From assembly GCA_009788055.1 (NCBI GenBank), contig WQSG01000006.1:1-64000 (forward strand): a stretch of DNA of 64,000 nt, in the 5' to 3' direction. Made by a program: the position numbers and the translations under genes. The DNA is from Defluviitaleaceae bacterium (GTDB lineage Bacteria; Bacillota; Clostridia; Lachnospirales; WQUN01). Below are positions 23,130 to 30,155 of the stretch, piece after piece. Position 1 is the first letter of the stretch, and the number at the start of each line of letters is the position of its first letter. Below the pieces are notes generated by a model. The model was not told where the DNA came from and made no database searches. It worked only from the letters and a program-made list of their open reading frames with translations.

Positions 23130-25025
23130 CTAGTACGTTCTGCCGAACAGATAATGCACCAGCCCGCGAAGGATGGGCTGGTGTTTTTTGTCCAGCTTTT
23201 CTATTGAGGTTAGGGCGGTGCGGGATAGGGCGGAAATTTCGGCTTCTGCGGCGGCTTTCGCGCCCGTCGCGGTGAAAATTTCGCGCATGGTTTCAAGGTC
23301 TGCAACGGTTGCGGAGGGATTGCCGTAGGTTTTTTCAAGGATTTCGCGCTGTGCGGGCGTTGCGTTTTTGCAGGCGTGACCATAAAGCGTTGTTTGCTTT
23401 TTCTCAACGATATCCGAAAGCGCGGGCTTTCCAAGTTTTTCTTCGCTTGCGAAAATGCCCAGCAAGTCGTCCTTTATTTGAAACGCCAAGCCCAACGGCA
23501 ATGTGATTTCGTGCAGAATTTCCAGAAGCTCGTCGCTTGCGCCGCCGCAAATTGCGCCAAGCTGAATGGGCCCCATTAGCGTGTACCATGCCGTTTTGTA
23601 TTCGTAAATGCCGTTCACGGTTTGGTCGTATTCTTCCGATGTCGGGTCTTTGGGGGAGTAGGGGAGGGTAACATCCATAAGCTCGCCCTCAAGGGTTTTT
23701 AGCTGGATTTCCGAAAATAATTTGAAAACCTTTACAAGAATTTTCGGCGGCAATTCCGCTTCCGCAAGAATTTTATTCGCCAAAAACAATCCGTAGTCAC
23801 CGATACATATTGCACGGCTTAGACCAAAATGCGTGTCTGTTTCGCTTGCGTGAATGGTTGTTTTTCCGCGTCGCGTCTCGCTGTTATCAATAACATCGTC
23901 GTGAATTAAAATGGCTGTGGCGAAGATTTCATATGCCAGCGCGATTTTTGTTAAAGTTTTTGTCGAACTTTTTTCAAAAAGTTCGCAGGGGTTCGGGGAC
24001 AGCGTCCCCGAAATAACTTCCCCAAATTTTATAAGTGCGCCGCGAATGCGTTTTCCGTTTTGGTGTTGGTTGTGCAGGTCGCGGATGGCGGCGTGGATTA
24101 CGGGGTTGGTTTTTTCGGCGGTTAGGGTGTTTATGTAGTCATCGCTTGCCTGTTCGATTTCGGTTTTTGCGCGGGAAAGAAATTTTGCGAACAGGATAAA
24201 GTCGTGGATTTCGTTTATGGTCTCCGCAGGGGTGGACGCACTGCCCGCGATGCCGATTTTTTCGCAGGATACAATGGTGTTTGTGTGGGCGGCAAGTTCT
24301 TCTGCTGAAGCGGTAAAAAAAGTGTTGTTGCAGTGGGTTTTGCAAGCTTCAAAAAGTTCAACGGAGTTCGCGCTTTTTTTGTCGCCGACAACTATCATGC
24401 AGTCGGAATTTTCGGACGTTTGCGCGGCGTTTTTTATGCGCCTTGCGGTAACATCGCAAAGGGTGTTGTGGATTTGTGCGTTGGGGTTGATTTCGGTTAC
24501 GGTTTTTGCGGCGCAGCTCCACCATTCTTTACCGCAGGTGGTTTGCCCAACCACGCAAATATTTTCGCCGCAATCTGAAATGGCGGAAAGAAGTTCGCTT
24601 TCATTTTCCGCAACAATTCCGTTTTTGCACCAGCCCAAAATGCCCAGCACCTCTGGGTGATTTTTCTTACCGATAATAATTACGCGAAAACCCGCCGCAC
24701 ATTTTTCCGCAACAATTTCATGAATAGACTTCACCTTGGCGCAGGTGCAGTCTATAATTTTTGCGTTTTTTGCCGCCAGTTCTTTGTATACAAATTGCGG
24801 AACGCCGTGCGCACGGATAATAACAGTTGCACCCTCGGGGATTTCTGCCGTGTTTTCCGCAACGGTTAAACCGTCGCGCAAAAAGCCCGCCATAACTTGG
24901 CGGTTATTTACCAAGTCGCCATACAAATAAATTTGCTTGCCGTGCGTGTTCGCAAGCTTTTTGGCTTTGGTTACTGCCGCCAAAACTCCGTGGCAAAAGC
25001 CCGATTCTTTTACAATTTCAATCAT
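23130..25025 (-). CDS. ispH: IspH (HMBPP reductase) fused to an all-trans polyprenyl diphosphate synthase
   Basis: One 631-residue frame with two isoprenoid enzymes. Residues 1 to about 280 are IspH, which makes IPP and DMAPP. The cluster cysteines are in GFCHG (11), DCTC (93/95) and NTLCDVT (190); AHG, HPEV and QTT are conserved. The usual IHN histidine (His41 in E. coli) is replaced by Asn (LVNNRQV, about residue 40). Residues from about 285 are a prenyl synthase that condenses those products: NGKRIRGALIKFG, first Asp motif DDVID (375-379), second DDLLG (about 517). Residues about 338-354 come from an in-frame palindromic repeat. It overlaps the lipoprotein gene by four bases. Confidence 0.9.
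   Translation of the reverse strand: MIEIVKESGFCHGVLAAVTKAKKLANTHGKQIYLYGDLVNNRQVMAGFLRDGLTVAENTAEIPEGATVIIRAHGVPQFVYKELAAKNAKIIDCTCAKVKSIHEIVAEKCAAGFRVIIIGKKNHPEVLGILGWCKNGIVAENESELLSAISDCGENICVVGQTTCGKEWWSCAAKTVTEINPNAQIHNTLCDVTARRIKNAAQTSENSDCMIVVGDKKSANSVELFEACKTHCNNTFFTASAEELAAHTNTIVSCEKIGIAGSASTPAETINEIHDFILFAKFLSRAKTEIEQASDDYINTLTAEKTNPVIHAAIRDLHNQHQNGKRIRGALIKFGEVISGTLSPNPCELFEKSSTKTLTKIALAYEIFATAILIHDDVIDNSETRRGKTTIHASETDTHFGLSRAICIGDYGLFLANKILAEAELPPKILVKVFKLFSEIQLKTLEGELMDVTLPYSPKDPTSEEYDQTVNGIYEYKTAWYTLMGPIQLGAICGGASDELLEILHEITLPLGLAFQIKDDLLGIFASEEKLGKPALSDIVEKKQTTLYGHACKNATPAQREILEKTYGNPSATVADLETMREIFTATGAKAAAEAEISALSRTALTSIEKLDKKHQPILRGLVHYLFGRTY
23964..24012. repeat. Composite two-hairpin repeat inserted in frame in the prenyl synthase part of ispH
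   Basis: CGAACTTTTT/AAAAAGTTCG (23964-23985) is followed by CAGGGG and the perfect hairpin TTCGGGGAC-AGC-GTCCCCGAA (23992-24012), then ATAACTT. The order and spacing match the intergenic copies at 111-159 and 29731-29784. Translated, it gives a Ser/Thr/Pro-rich segment of about 17 residues between KFG and IALAYEIFATA, where prenyl synthases have only a short loop. Confidence 0.8.
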
Positions 25026-25447
25026 GCCGGTTCGTCCGCTTCAATAATTTGCAGTGCGCGAAGAACCAAAATGCCGTCCGCGTCTTCCTCCAGCACGCCT
25101 GTAAATTCGACCCATGCTCTTTCCTCGAAGGGGTCTTTGCCGTCAAGTAGTATTTCAAAACCCATCAGCCCATCGGGAGAGCAACAACTTGGCACAACTT
25201 GCGCAACTGCGTGAAAGTACTCGCCCTGCCATGTTTCGGTAATAAAAAGCCCTTGAAGTTGTATGATTTGCCCCAGATATATGGATGGGTTCATGTAAAT
25301 TTCCGAAACTTGCTGTGGAAAAAATCTGTCGGAGATTATAACATCAGGTACTATTCTCGGATAATTTTCGTCTTCGGTTGCCGCGCCGTTCTCATTGCAA
25401 CCGACAAAGGCAAAAAGTACAAACAGCAACAGGATTAATTTTTTCAT
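25022..25447 (-). CDS. Putative lipoprotein of the zinc operon
   Basis: A 141-residue exported protein. The N-terminus MKKLILLLFVLFAFVGC is a lipoprotein signal peptide with the lipobox FVGC (Cys17). The mature part has one pair of cysteines (VPSCCSPDG) and a beta-rich segment YLGQIIQLQGLFI followed by a C-terminal EFTGVLEE. This recalls the small soluble domain of the TIGR03943/YcgQ family often found next to zinc ABC transporters; that match is tentative. It overlaps znuB by four bases and the ispH fusion by four bases. Confidence 0.7.
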   Translation of the reverse strand: MKKLILLLFVLFAFVGCNENGAATEDENYPRIVPDVIISDRFFPQQVSEIYMNPSIYLGQIIQLQGLFITETWQGEYFHAVAQVVPSCCSPDGLMGFEILLDGKDPFEERAWVEFTGVLEEDADGILVLRALQIIEADEPA

Positions 25448-26310
25448 ACCACACCTCCGCGCCGCGCCAAACCCGCAATGCTGAAAAGAATAAACACAAC
25501 AAGATTTACCCCAACAACGCTTGCGCCCGGCGGCAAATCAAAACCAAAGGAGAAAAGCATCCCGACAAAGAAGCACGCGACTCCAATCACCGCCGCCGTG
25601 ACGACAACCGAAAGAAACCGTTTGCAAACACGCATTGCACTAAGCGCGGGGAAAAGCGTAAGGCTTGCGATAAGCAACGCGCCCATCATCCGCATACCAA
25701 GCACCACGGTTACGGCGGTTAAAATTGCCAAAAGGCTCTTGTACATTTCAACATTCACGCCCGTTGCCCGCGCAAAATCTTCATCGTATGTGACGGCAAA
25801 AAGTTGCTTGTAAAAGAACACAAAAATTCCAACCACCACAATGCTTAACACAATGCTGAAATACATATCAGCTTGCGTCATTGCAAAAATACTGCCGAAC
25901 ATAATATTACAGATGTGAAGCGTAAGCCCCGTTGTAAGGCTCACAACGATAACGCCAATTGCAATCCCGCTTGTGGAAATAAGTGCGACCGCACTGTCGC
26001 CATTAATTTTGTTGCTCTCGTTAAGGCGCAAAAGCAAAAACGCCGTGCCCACAATCACAGGCATTGTAATTGCCAGCGTTGCGTCAACGGGCAAAATCGC
26101 TTCCAGCGGTGCTAAGTCCAAAACGCCCGCAATCGCCAATGCCGCAAAACCAACGTGCGAAAGCCCCGTTCCAATCATCGCATACCGCTTTAACACAAGG
26201 TTTACCCCCAAAAGCGCGGCACACAACGATACCAGCACCCCCACAATCAACGCCCTCTGCATAAACGTAAACGAAAGCATATCGCTGAACATTTCAAAAA
26301 AAGCTGCCAT
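25444..26310 (-). CDS. znuB: Zinc/manganese-type ABC transporter permease
   Basis: A 288-residue membrane protein with about eight helices, of the metal ABC-3 permease family (ZnuB/MntB). The motif GTGLSHVGFAALAIAG (about 47-62), with the His/Gly pattern of this family, and GALLIASLTLFPALSA (about 209-224) near the coupling region are typical. Substrate choice of zinc over manganese rests on the ZIP transporter in the same operon and is an inference. The ATPase partner lies about 1.7 kb upstream, separated from it by a restriction-modification gene pair. No solute-binding protein gene (znuA) is visible. Confidence 0.87.
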   Translation of the reverse strand: MAAFFEMFSDMLSFTFMQRALIVGVLVSLCAALLGVNLVLKRYAMIGTGLSHVGFAALAIAGVLDLAPLEAILPVDATLAITMPVIVGTAFLLLRLNESNKINGDSAVALISTSGIAIGVIVVSLTTGLTLHICNIMFGSIFAMTQADMYFSIVLSIVVVGIFVFFYKQLFAVTYDEDFARATGVNVEMYKSLLAILTAVTVVLGMRMMGALLIASLTLFPALSAMRVCKRFLSVVVTAAVIGVACFFVGMLFSFGFDLPPGASVVGVNLVVFILFSIAGLARRGGVV

Positions 26311-26321
26311 TATTGTCCTCC

Positions 26322-27053
26322 TTATAGTTTTTCATTTGCGTAATCAATAAGCGTTGATAAGTTATCAATAAAATCTGCGTCAATCGGTTTTCCGATAAAT
26401 GATTTATCAAAAAATTTGAACATTCCACGATGTTGCGGGTTGTTTATTTCATCATAAAAATTAACTGTGGCGAAGCAAACAAGCGGGGTTTTTCCAAGGG
26501 GATATGTGATATTGTACTTATCCCTTATGGGGTTTTCCGTTGTAGCAATTTCAAGCAAAAGTTTCCATTTATACGTTTGCCCTGCCTGTTCTCGGAGGGA
26601 CGTTTTAAGGGATACAATCATCATATTTTCGGGATGCTCATTTTTATTAAGAGTGTAAAATACCAAATCCATGTCGGGTTTTTGGCTTTCACCGTCAACG
26701 ATAATTGAAACCATTTCTCCAAACTTTTTTACCTTAGACGTTACAAAAATATCGCGCCTTACCGCGCCCGCTTCTTTTGCCTTCAAAAATAAATACTCAA
26801 TGCAGTTTGAAAAAACCGCGCCAACAACAGTCTTTGAAGCCTGCTTAACGTCTTTTATTATACCTTGGTTTTTACGTTCTTCGATTATTGCAAGCACTTC
26901 GTCTTTAGCACCTACTATTGTTGGATGCAGATACCTAAAGGATTCTTTGTAACCATGGTTTTTAATTAAATTATTCAGCCGCGAAATCAAAGGCGGCATA
27001 TAATATTTACCCTCAATTTCGGATATTGCTTTCATTTCATCACAATTTAACAT
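26322..27053 (-). CDS. Probable type II restriction endonuclease (PD-(D/E)xK, CCGG-family-like)
   Basis: A 243-residue protein that overlaps the end of a cytosine methyltransferase gene by seven bases. A nuclease core is visible as KPDMDLVF (Asp127), then SLKTSLREQ (Ser148, Lys150, Arg154) and Glu168 about 13 residues later. The pattern SxKxxxR(D/E) followed by Glu is typical of enzymes that cut around CCGG (Cfr10I, Bse634I, PspGI, BsaWI type). The distance from Asp127 to Ser148 is shorter than in Cfr10I. A CCGG-containing target is thus a guess. The ATG at 27053 is preceded by AGGGG. The gene stands 11 bases ahead of znuB. Confidence 0.7.
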   Translation of the reverse strand: MLNCDEMKAISEIEGKYYMPPLISRLNNLIKNHGYKESFRYLHPTIVGAKDEVLAIIEERKNQGIIKDVKQASKTVVGAVFSNCIEYLFLKAKEAGAVRRDIFVTSKVKKFGEMVSIIVDGESQKPDMDLVFYTLNKNEHPENMMIVSLKTSLREQAGQTYKWKLLLEIATTENPIRDKYNITYPLGKTPLVCFATVNFYDEINNPQHRGMFKFFDKSFIGKPIDADFIDNLSTLIDYANEKL

Positions 27054-28057
27054 AGCAACCCCTGTACGAATTCAACTCGTGCGCCGCCGTTTTTGTATTC
27101 CTCTACCGTTTGCAGTATTTTTTCTGCCGTATGCTGTATTGCCGGAACTGCAACTGTGTTACCGAATTGCCTGTACGCTTGGCAGTCTGAAACGGGAATG
27201 TTAAAGTTGTCGGGATATCCAAAAAGCTTTCTTGCTTCGTTGGGCGTTAAACGGCGCGGGTTTTTTCCGTTTTGCTTGATTAAAATTTCAGAACCGTCTT
27301 TATAATACCTCGCGCTCATTGTTCTTGTGGTTTTATCTTTTTCCACATCAACCAACCCAAAACCAAAACCGTTTCCTTTTTTCTTGCTGTTTTCCTTATG
27401 TTGTTGCAAGTATTGCCATAGTTTGTCGCTTAAAGTGTATTTTGCGTCAACTTTTTCTTCAATAATATCTTTTAATTCCGCGACCCTTTTTTTCGGATAT
27501 TCGGGAAATTCAAAATTTATATCGGGGAAAACAAACTTGTCGAAGCAAACAATAAATATGCGCTCTCTGTGTTGTGGAACATAGTACCCTGCGTCAAGTA
27601 TTTTATCGAAAACGTAATAATTATTTTCTTCCAAACTTTGGTGAATTACTTTCCACGTATTTTTTTTATCGTGAGATTTAAGATTTTTTACATTTTCCAA
27701 GAACATAATTTTTGGACGTTTTGTTTCTATTATCCTCAAAATTTCAAAAAACAGATTGCCCTGTTCTTCATCCTCAAAGCCATGCTTTCTTCCAAGCGAA
27801 AGTTTTTTTGACACCCCAGCGATTGAAAACGGCTGGCATGGAAAGCCCGCACACAAAATGTCGTACGATGGCAAATCCTTGGGTTCCAACTCCCTTATGT
27901 CGCCGCTTGGCTCGAAACCGTAATTCGCAAGATACGTTTCCCTTGCAGGTTTGTTGTGGTCGCAAGCAAATACGCATTTTGCCCCCACAGAAGCAAATGC
28001 TTGATGAAAGCCGCCTATGCCGGAAAACAAATCTATGAATTTGGGTGAACTGTGCAT
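27047..28057 (-). CDS. DNA (cytosine-5-)-methyltransferase in the zinc operon
   Basis: A 336-residue Dcm-type enzyme with all main motifs: FIDLFSGIGGFHQAF (I, 7-21), GFPCQPFSIAG (IV, catalytic Cys74), ENVKN (VI, 121-125) and QHRERIFIV (VIII). The C-terminus has RRLTPNEARKLFGYPDNF (IX) and AYRQFGNTVAVPAI (X). It should protect host DNA from the endonuclease encoded next. GGGAGGGC, overlapping the end of znuC, is its ribosome binding site, and the gap to the znuC stop is only three bases. It is thus co-transcribed with the transporter. Confidence 0.93.
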   Translation of the reverse strand: MHSSPKFIDLFSGIGGFHQAFASVGAKCVFACDHNKPARETYLANYGFEPSGDIRELEPKDLPSYDILCAGFPCQPFSIAGVSKKLSLGRKHGFEDEEQGNLFFEILRIIETKRPKIMFLENVKNLKSHDKKNTWKVIHQSLEENNYYVFDKILDAGYYVPQHRERIFIVCFDKFVFPDINFEFPEYPKKRVAELKDIIEEKVDAKYTLSDKLWQYLQQHKENSKKKGNGFGFGLVDVEKDKTTRTMSARYYKDGSEILIKQNGKNPRRLTPNEARKLFGYPDNFNIPVSDCQAYRQFGNTVAVPAIQHTAEKILQTVEEYKNGGARVEFVQGLLC

Positions 28058-28060
28058 TTG

Positions 28061-28774
28061 TTACTGCCCTCCCAACGCGCTATCTGCAAACATTTTCCCT
28101 GCCGGGGATTGCAAGTAATCATCCGTTTTGCCGAAGAAAAGCTGCTTATTTTTCAGATGCAGGATATGGCTTGCGTATTCGGTGGCGGCGCGGATATCGT
28201 GGGAAATCATGATAATGGTGATGCCGCTGTTTGCGGAAAGTTCTTTTATTACGGCGTAAAGTTCGGCGGTAACAAGGGGGTCTAGTCCTGCGGCGGGTTC
28301 GTCAAGAAGAAGGGCTTTTTTGGTGGCGCACAAAGCACGCGCTAAAAGAGCGCGTTGCTGTTGCCCGCCGGAAAGTTCGCGGAAGCTTTTATTTTTGATT
28401 GGCATGATGCCAAGTTTTTCGATATTCTCAAGAGCGGCTTGCTTATCCTTTGCGGAATAAAACGGCAGAATGCCGCGGCTGTTTAACTGTCCGGAAAGAA
28501 CAACCTCGTAAACGCTTGCGGGGAAATTTTTTTGTGCAGAATTTTGTTGCGGCAAATAGCCTATCTGTTGCTGTTCCAATCCGCCGCCGAAAGAAATTTC
28601 GCCCTCTTTGGGTTTAATCAGACCAAGAATTCCCTTCATTAGCGTAGACTTTCCCGAGCCGTTTTCGCCCACAATGCACAAATAATTTCCGCTTCCCACT
28701 TCAAAGTTGAGCCCTTGCACTACAGTTTTTGCTTCGTATGCAAAAGCGGCGTTCTTGCATGAAATCAGAGTCAT
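28061..28774 (-). CDS. znuC: Zinc ABC transporter ATP-binding protein
   Basis: A 237-residue ABC ATPase. Walker A is GENGSGKST (36-44), the signature is LSGGQQQRALLARAL (about 133-147), Walker B is KALLLDEPAAGLDP, and the switch His is in MISHD. The order of motifs and the size fit metal ABC transporters of the ZnuC type. The start overlaps the stop of the ZIP gene (TAATG). Its permease ZnuB is encoded downstream after the restriction-modification pair. Confidence 0.88.
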   Translation of the reverse strand: MTLISCKNAAFAYEAKTVVQGLNFEVGSGNYLCIVGENGSGKSTLMKGILGLIKPKEGEISFGGGLEQQQIGYLPQQNSAQKNFPASVYEVVLSGQLNSRGILPFYSAKDKQAALENIEKLGIMPIKNKSFRELSGGQQQRALLARALCATKKALLLDEPAAGLDPLVTAELYAVIKELSANSGITIIMISHDIRAATEYASHILHLKNKQLFFGKTDDYLQSPAGKMFADSALGGQ

Positions 28775-29601
28775 TACTCAAAATCGCTCCTTATTCGCAT
28801 TCTCTCAAAAATTTCAAATTCAACGCAAGCGCATTCGCAAGCATTCTTATTATGATGTAAATGCAGCGTTGTGTCTACAAAAAGCATAAGAAAAATTCCA
28901 AGAAATAATCCGACGGCAGAAATTTTTGAATTTTTACCGTTCGGAATTAACTCGTGAACCGCAACCCAAATCATTGCGCCGCCCGCGAACGCCATTGCAT
29001 ACGGCAGAAATGCATTTACATTCACCGCAACAATAAAGCCCGCAACCCCCGCAACAAAAGCAAAAAAGCCGGACGCTTGCCCAAACAAAAAGCTCTTAAA
29101 TTTTGCAGAACCGTCTCTGTGAAATGCCGCAGAAACCGCCGCCCCTTCCGGGAATTTATGCAGTCCCACCGCCAAAAAAACAGGCACTAGAACCCAAAGC
29201 TCTTGCGCATCAAAGCCGCTTCCCAGCGAGCCAAGCAACACTCCCAACGCCAATCCTTCAGGTAAACTGTGCGCCGAAAGCGCGGAAAGCAAAACCACGC
29301 CCCTCTTACTTTTAAACTTCTCTGCCTTTTTTATGTACCAATCCAGCAAAAACGCACAAAAAAATCCAACCGCAAACGCGCCCGGCACAACAACCCACAC
29401 AGGCACAACCATGTCCTGTGCAAGGTGAATCGCGGGGTGCAACAGCTCCACAAAACTAACCATCAAAATAACACCTGCGGCAAAACTTGGCACTGCCACA
29501 TTGGTCAGCGTCCCGCCCTTCTTAAAAAACATTACCCCCAACGCGCCAATAACGCCCGCAAGCCACGTTCCGCCCGCCAAAATTAATAATGCCAATATCA
29601 T
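28774..29601 (-). CDS. ZIP-family metal transporter
   Basis: A 275-residue membrane protein of the ZIP (zinc/iron permease) family with eight predicted helices. Diagnostic histidines lie in SFVELLHPAIHLAQD, SAHSLPEGLALG (helix 4 motif HS-PEG) and LHKFPEGAAVS (helix 5 motif). A His/Cys-rich C-terminal stretch (HLHHNKNACECAC) may bind metal. The ATG at 29601 is preferred: it has GGGAG upstream and begins directly with the first membrane helix. The longer in-frame start at 29769 would add 56 residues encoded by palindromic repeats. It is the first gene of the operon. Confidence 0.88.
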   Translation of the reverse strand: MILALLILAGGTWLAGVIGALGVMFFKKGGTLTNVAVPSFAAGVILMVSFVELLHPAIHLAQDMVVPVWVVVPGAFAVGFFCAFLLDWYIKKAEKFKSKRGVVLLSALSAHSLPEGLALGVLLGSLGSGFDAQELWVLVPVFLAVGLHKFPEGAAVSAAFHRDGSAKFKSFLFGQASGFFAFVAGVAGFIVAVNVNAFLPYAMAFAGGAMIWVAVHELIPNGKNSKISAVGLFLGIFLMLFVDTTLHLHHNKNACECACVEFEIFERMRIRSDFE

Positions 29602-29630
29602 ATATGTAACAACTCCCGCTAAAAAAGACC

Positions 29631-29784
29631 TTGGGGGACGCTGTCCCCCAATCCCCCCTGCAAGGGGACAATTCCCCTTGACCCCTATCTCGAAAACCGC
29701 GTACGCGGTTTTCAGGTCAAAGTTTTTTGCCCCGCTTTTTTTCAAAAAAGCGGGTGGGGTTCGGGGCAACGCCCCGAGAACTTA
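29631..29784. repeat. Array of five consecutive palindromes between the zinc operon and the flhB-like gene
   Basis: Five hairpins in 154 bases: TTGGGGGAC-GCT-GTCCCCCAA (29631-29651), CAAGGGGA/TCCCCTTG (29661-29680) and the perfect 22-base palindrome GAAAACCGC-GTAC-GCGGTTTTC (29692-29713). Then come CCCGCTTTTTT/AAAAAAGCGGG (29731-29754) and TCGGGGC-AAC-GCCCCGA (29761-29777). The last two form copy B of the composite repeat: 29754-29784 equals 129-159 base for base. The first resembles the same core in the opposite orientation. The region leaves no room for a gene and lies in the leader of the zinc operon. Confidence 0.8.
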
Positions 29785-29797
29785 TCCCACTAAAATT

Positions 29798-30085
29798 CTA
29801 TGTCTCCCGTGAGCTTTTATGACTTTCCTGTCTGTCCAAGTCGCTGATGAAAACCAGAATTTGGGCTACGGCTTCGTATAGTTCGGGTGGGATGAAATCG
29901 CCTAAATCCATGCGGGTAAGGTCTTCAACAAGGGCGGCATCTTTGTGAATTACTATGTCGGAGTTTTGTGCGTTCTCCAAAATTTTCTCCGCAATAAGTC
30001 CTGCCCCTTTGGCTAAAAGTTTTGGGGCAATATCATCGGGGTCATATTTTACGGCAACAGCCTTTTGTCGTTCGGGTTTTTTCAT
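29798..30085 (-). CDS. FlhB C-terminal-domain-like protein (FhlB/YlqH type)
   Basis: A 95-residue protein matching the cytoplasmic C-terminal domain of the flagellar export switch FlhB: KAVAVKYDPDDIAPKLLAKG (about 8-27), IAEKILENAQ and the hydrophobic VEDLTRMDLGDFIPPELYEAV end. The autocleavage motif NPTH of full FlhB is replaced by KYDPDD. Free-standing copies (YlqH in Bacillus) can partly substitute for FlhB; a role in flagellar export fits the flagellar operon further along. The ATG at 30085 has no ribosome binding site, and a promoter ends six bases upstream, so the mRNA may be leaderless. Confidence 0.8.
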   Translation of the reverse strand: MKKPERQKAVAVKYDPDDIAPKLLAKGAGLIAEKILENAQNSDIVIHKDAALVEDLTRMDLGDFIPPELYEAVAQILVFISDLDRQESHKSSRET

Positions 30086-30091
30086 GGAGTA

Positions 30092-30121
30092 AGTATACCA
30101 CAGTTGTATTTTTTGTGGTAA
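30092..30121 (-). promoter_or_regulatory. Promoter and palindrome between the flhB-like gene and the xylanase gene
   Basis: On the minus strand, TTACCA (30121-30116), 18 bases and TATACT (30097-30092) form a promoter ending six bases before the ATG at 30085. TACCACA (30096-30102) and TGTGGTA (30114-30120) form an inverted repeat with an 11-base spacer covering the spacer of this promoter, a candidate operator shared with the divergent xylanase gene. Confidence 0.5.
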
Positions 30122-30155
30122 GCTGAAAAAAATATACGAAAAGAGGTATTTATAA

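Noticed and set aside
29602..29769. Longer start of the ZIP transporter adding 56 residues
   Set aside because: The extra residues are translated from the palindrome array, and the ATG at 29601 has a ribosome binding site and starts directly at the first membrane helix.
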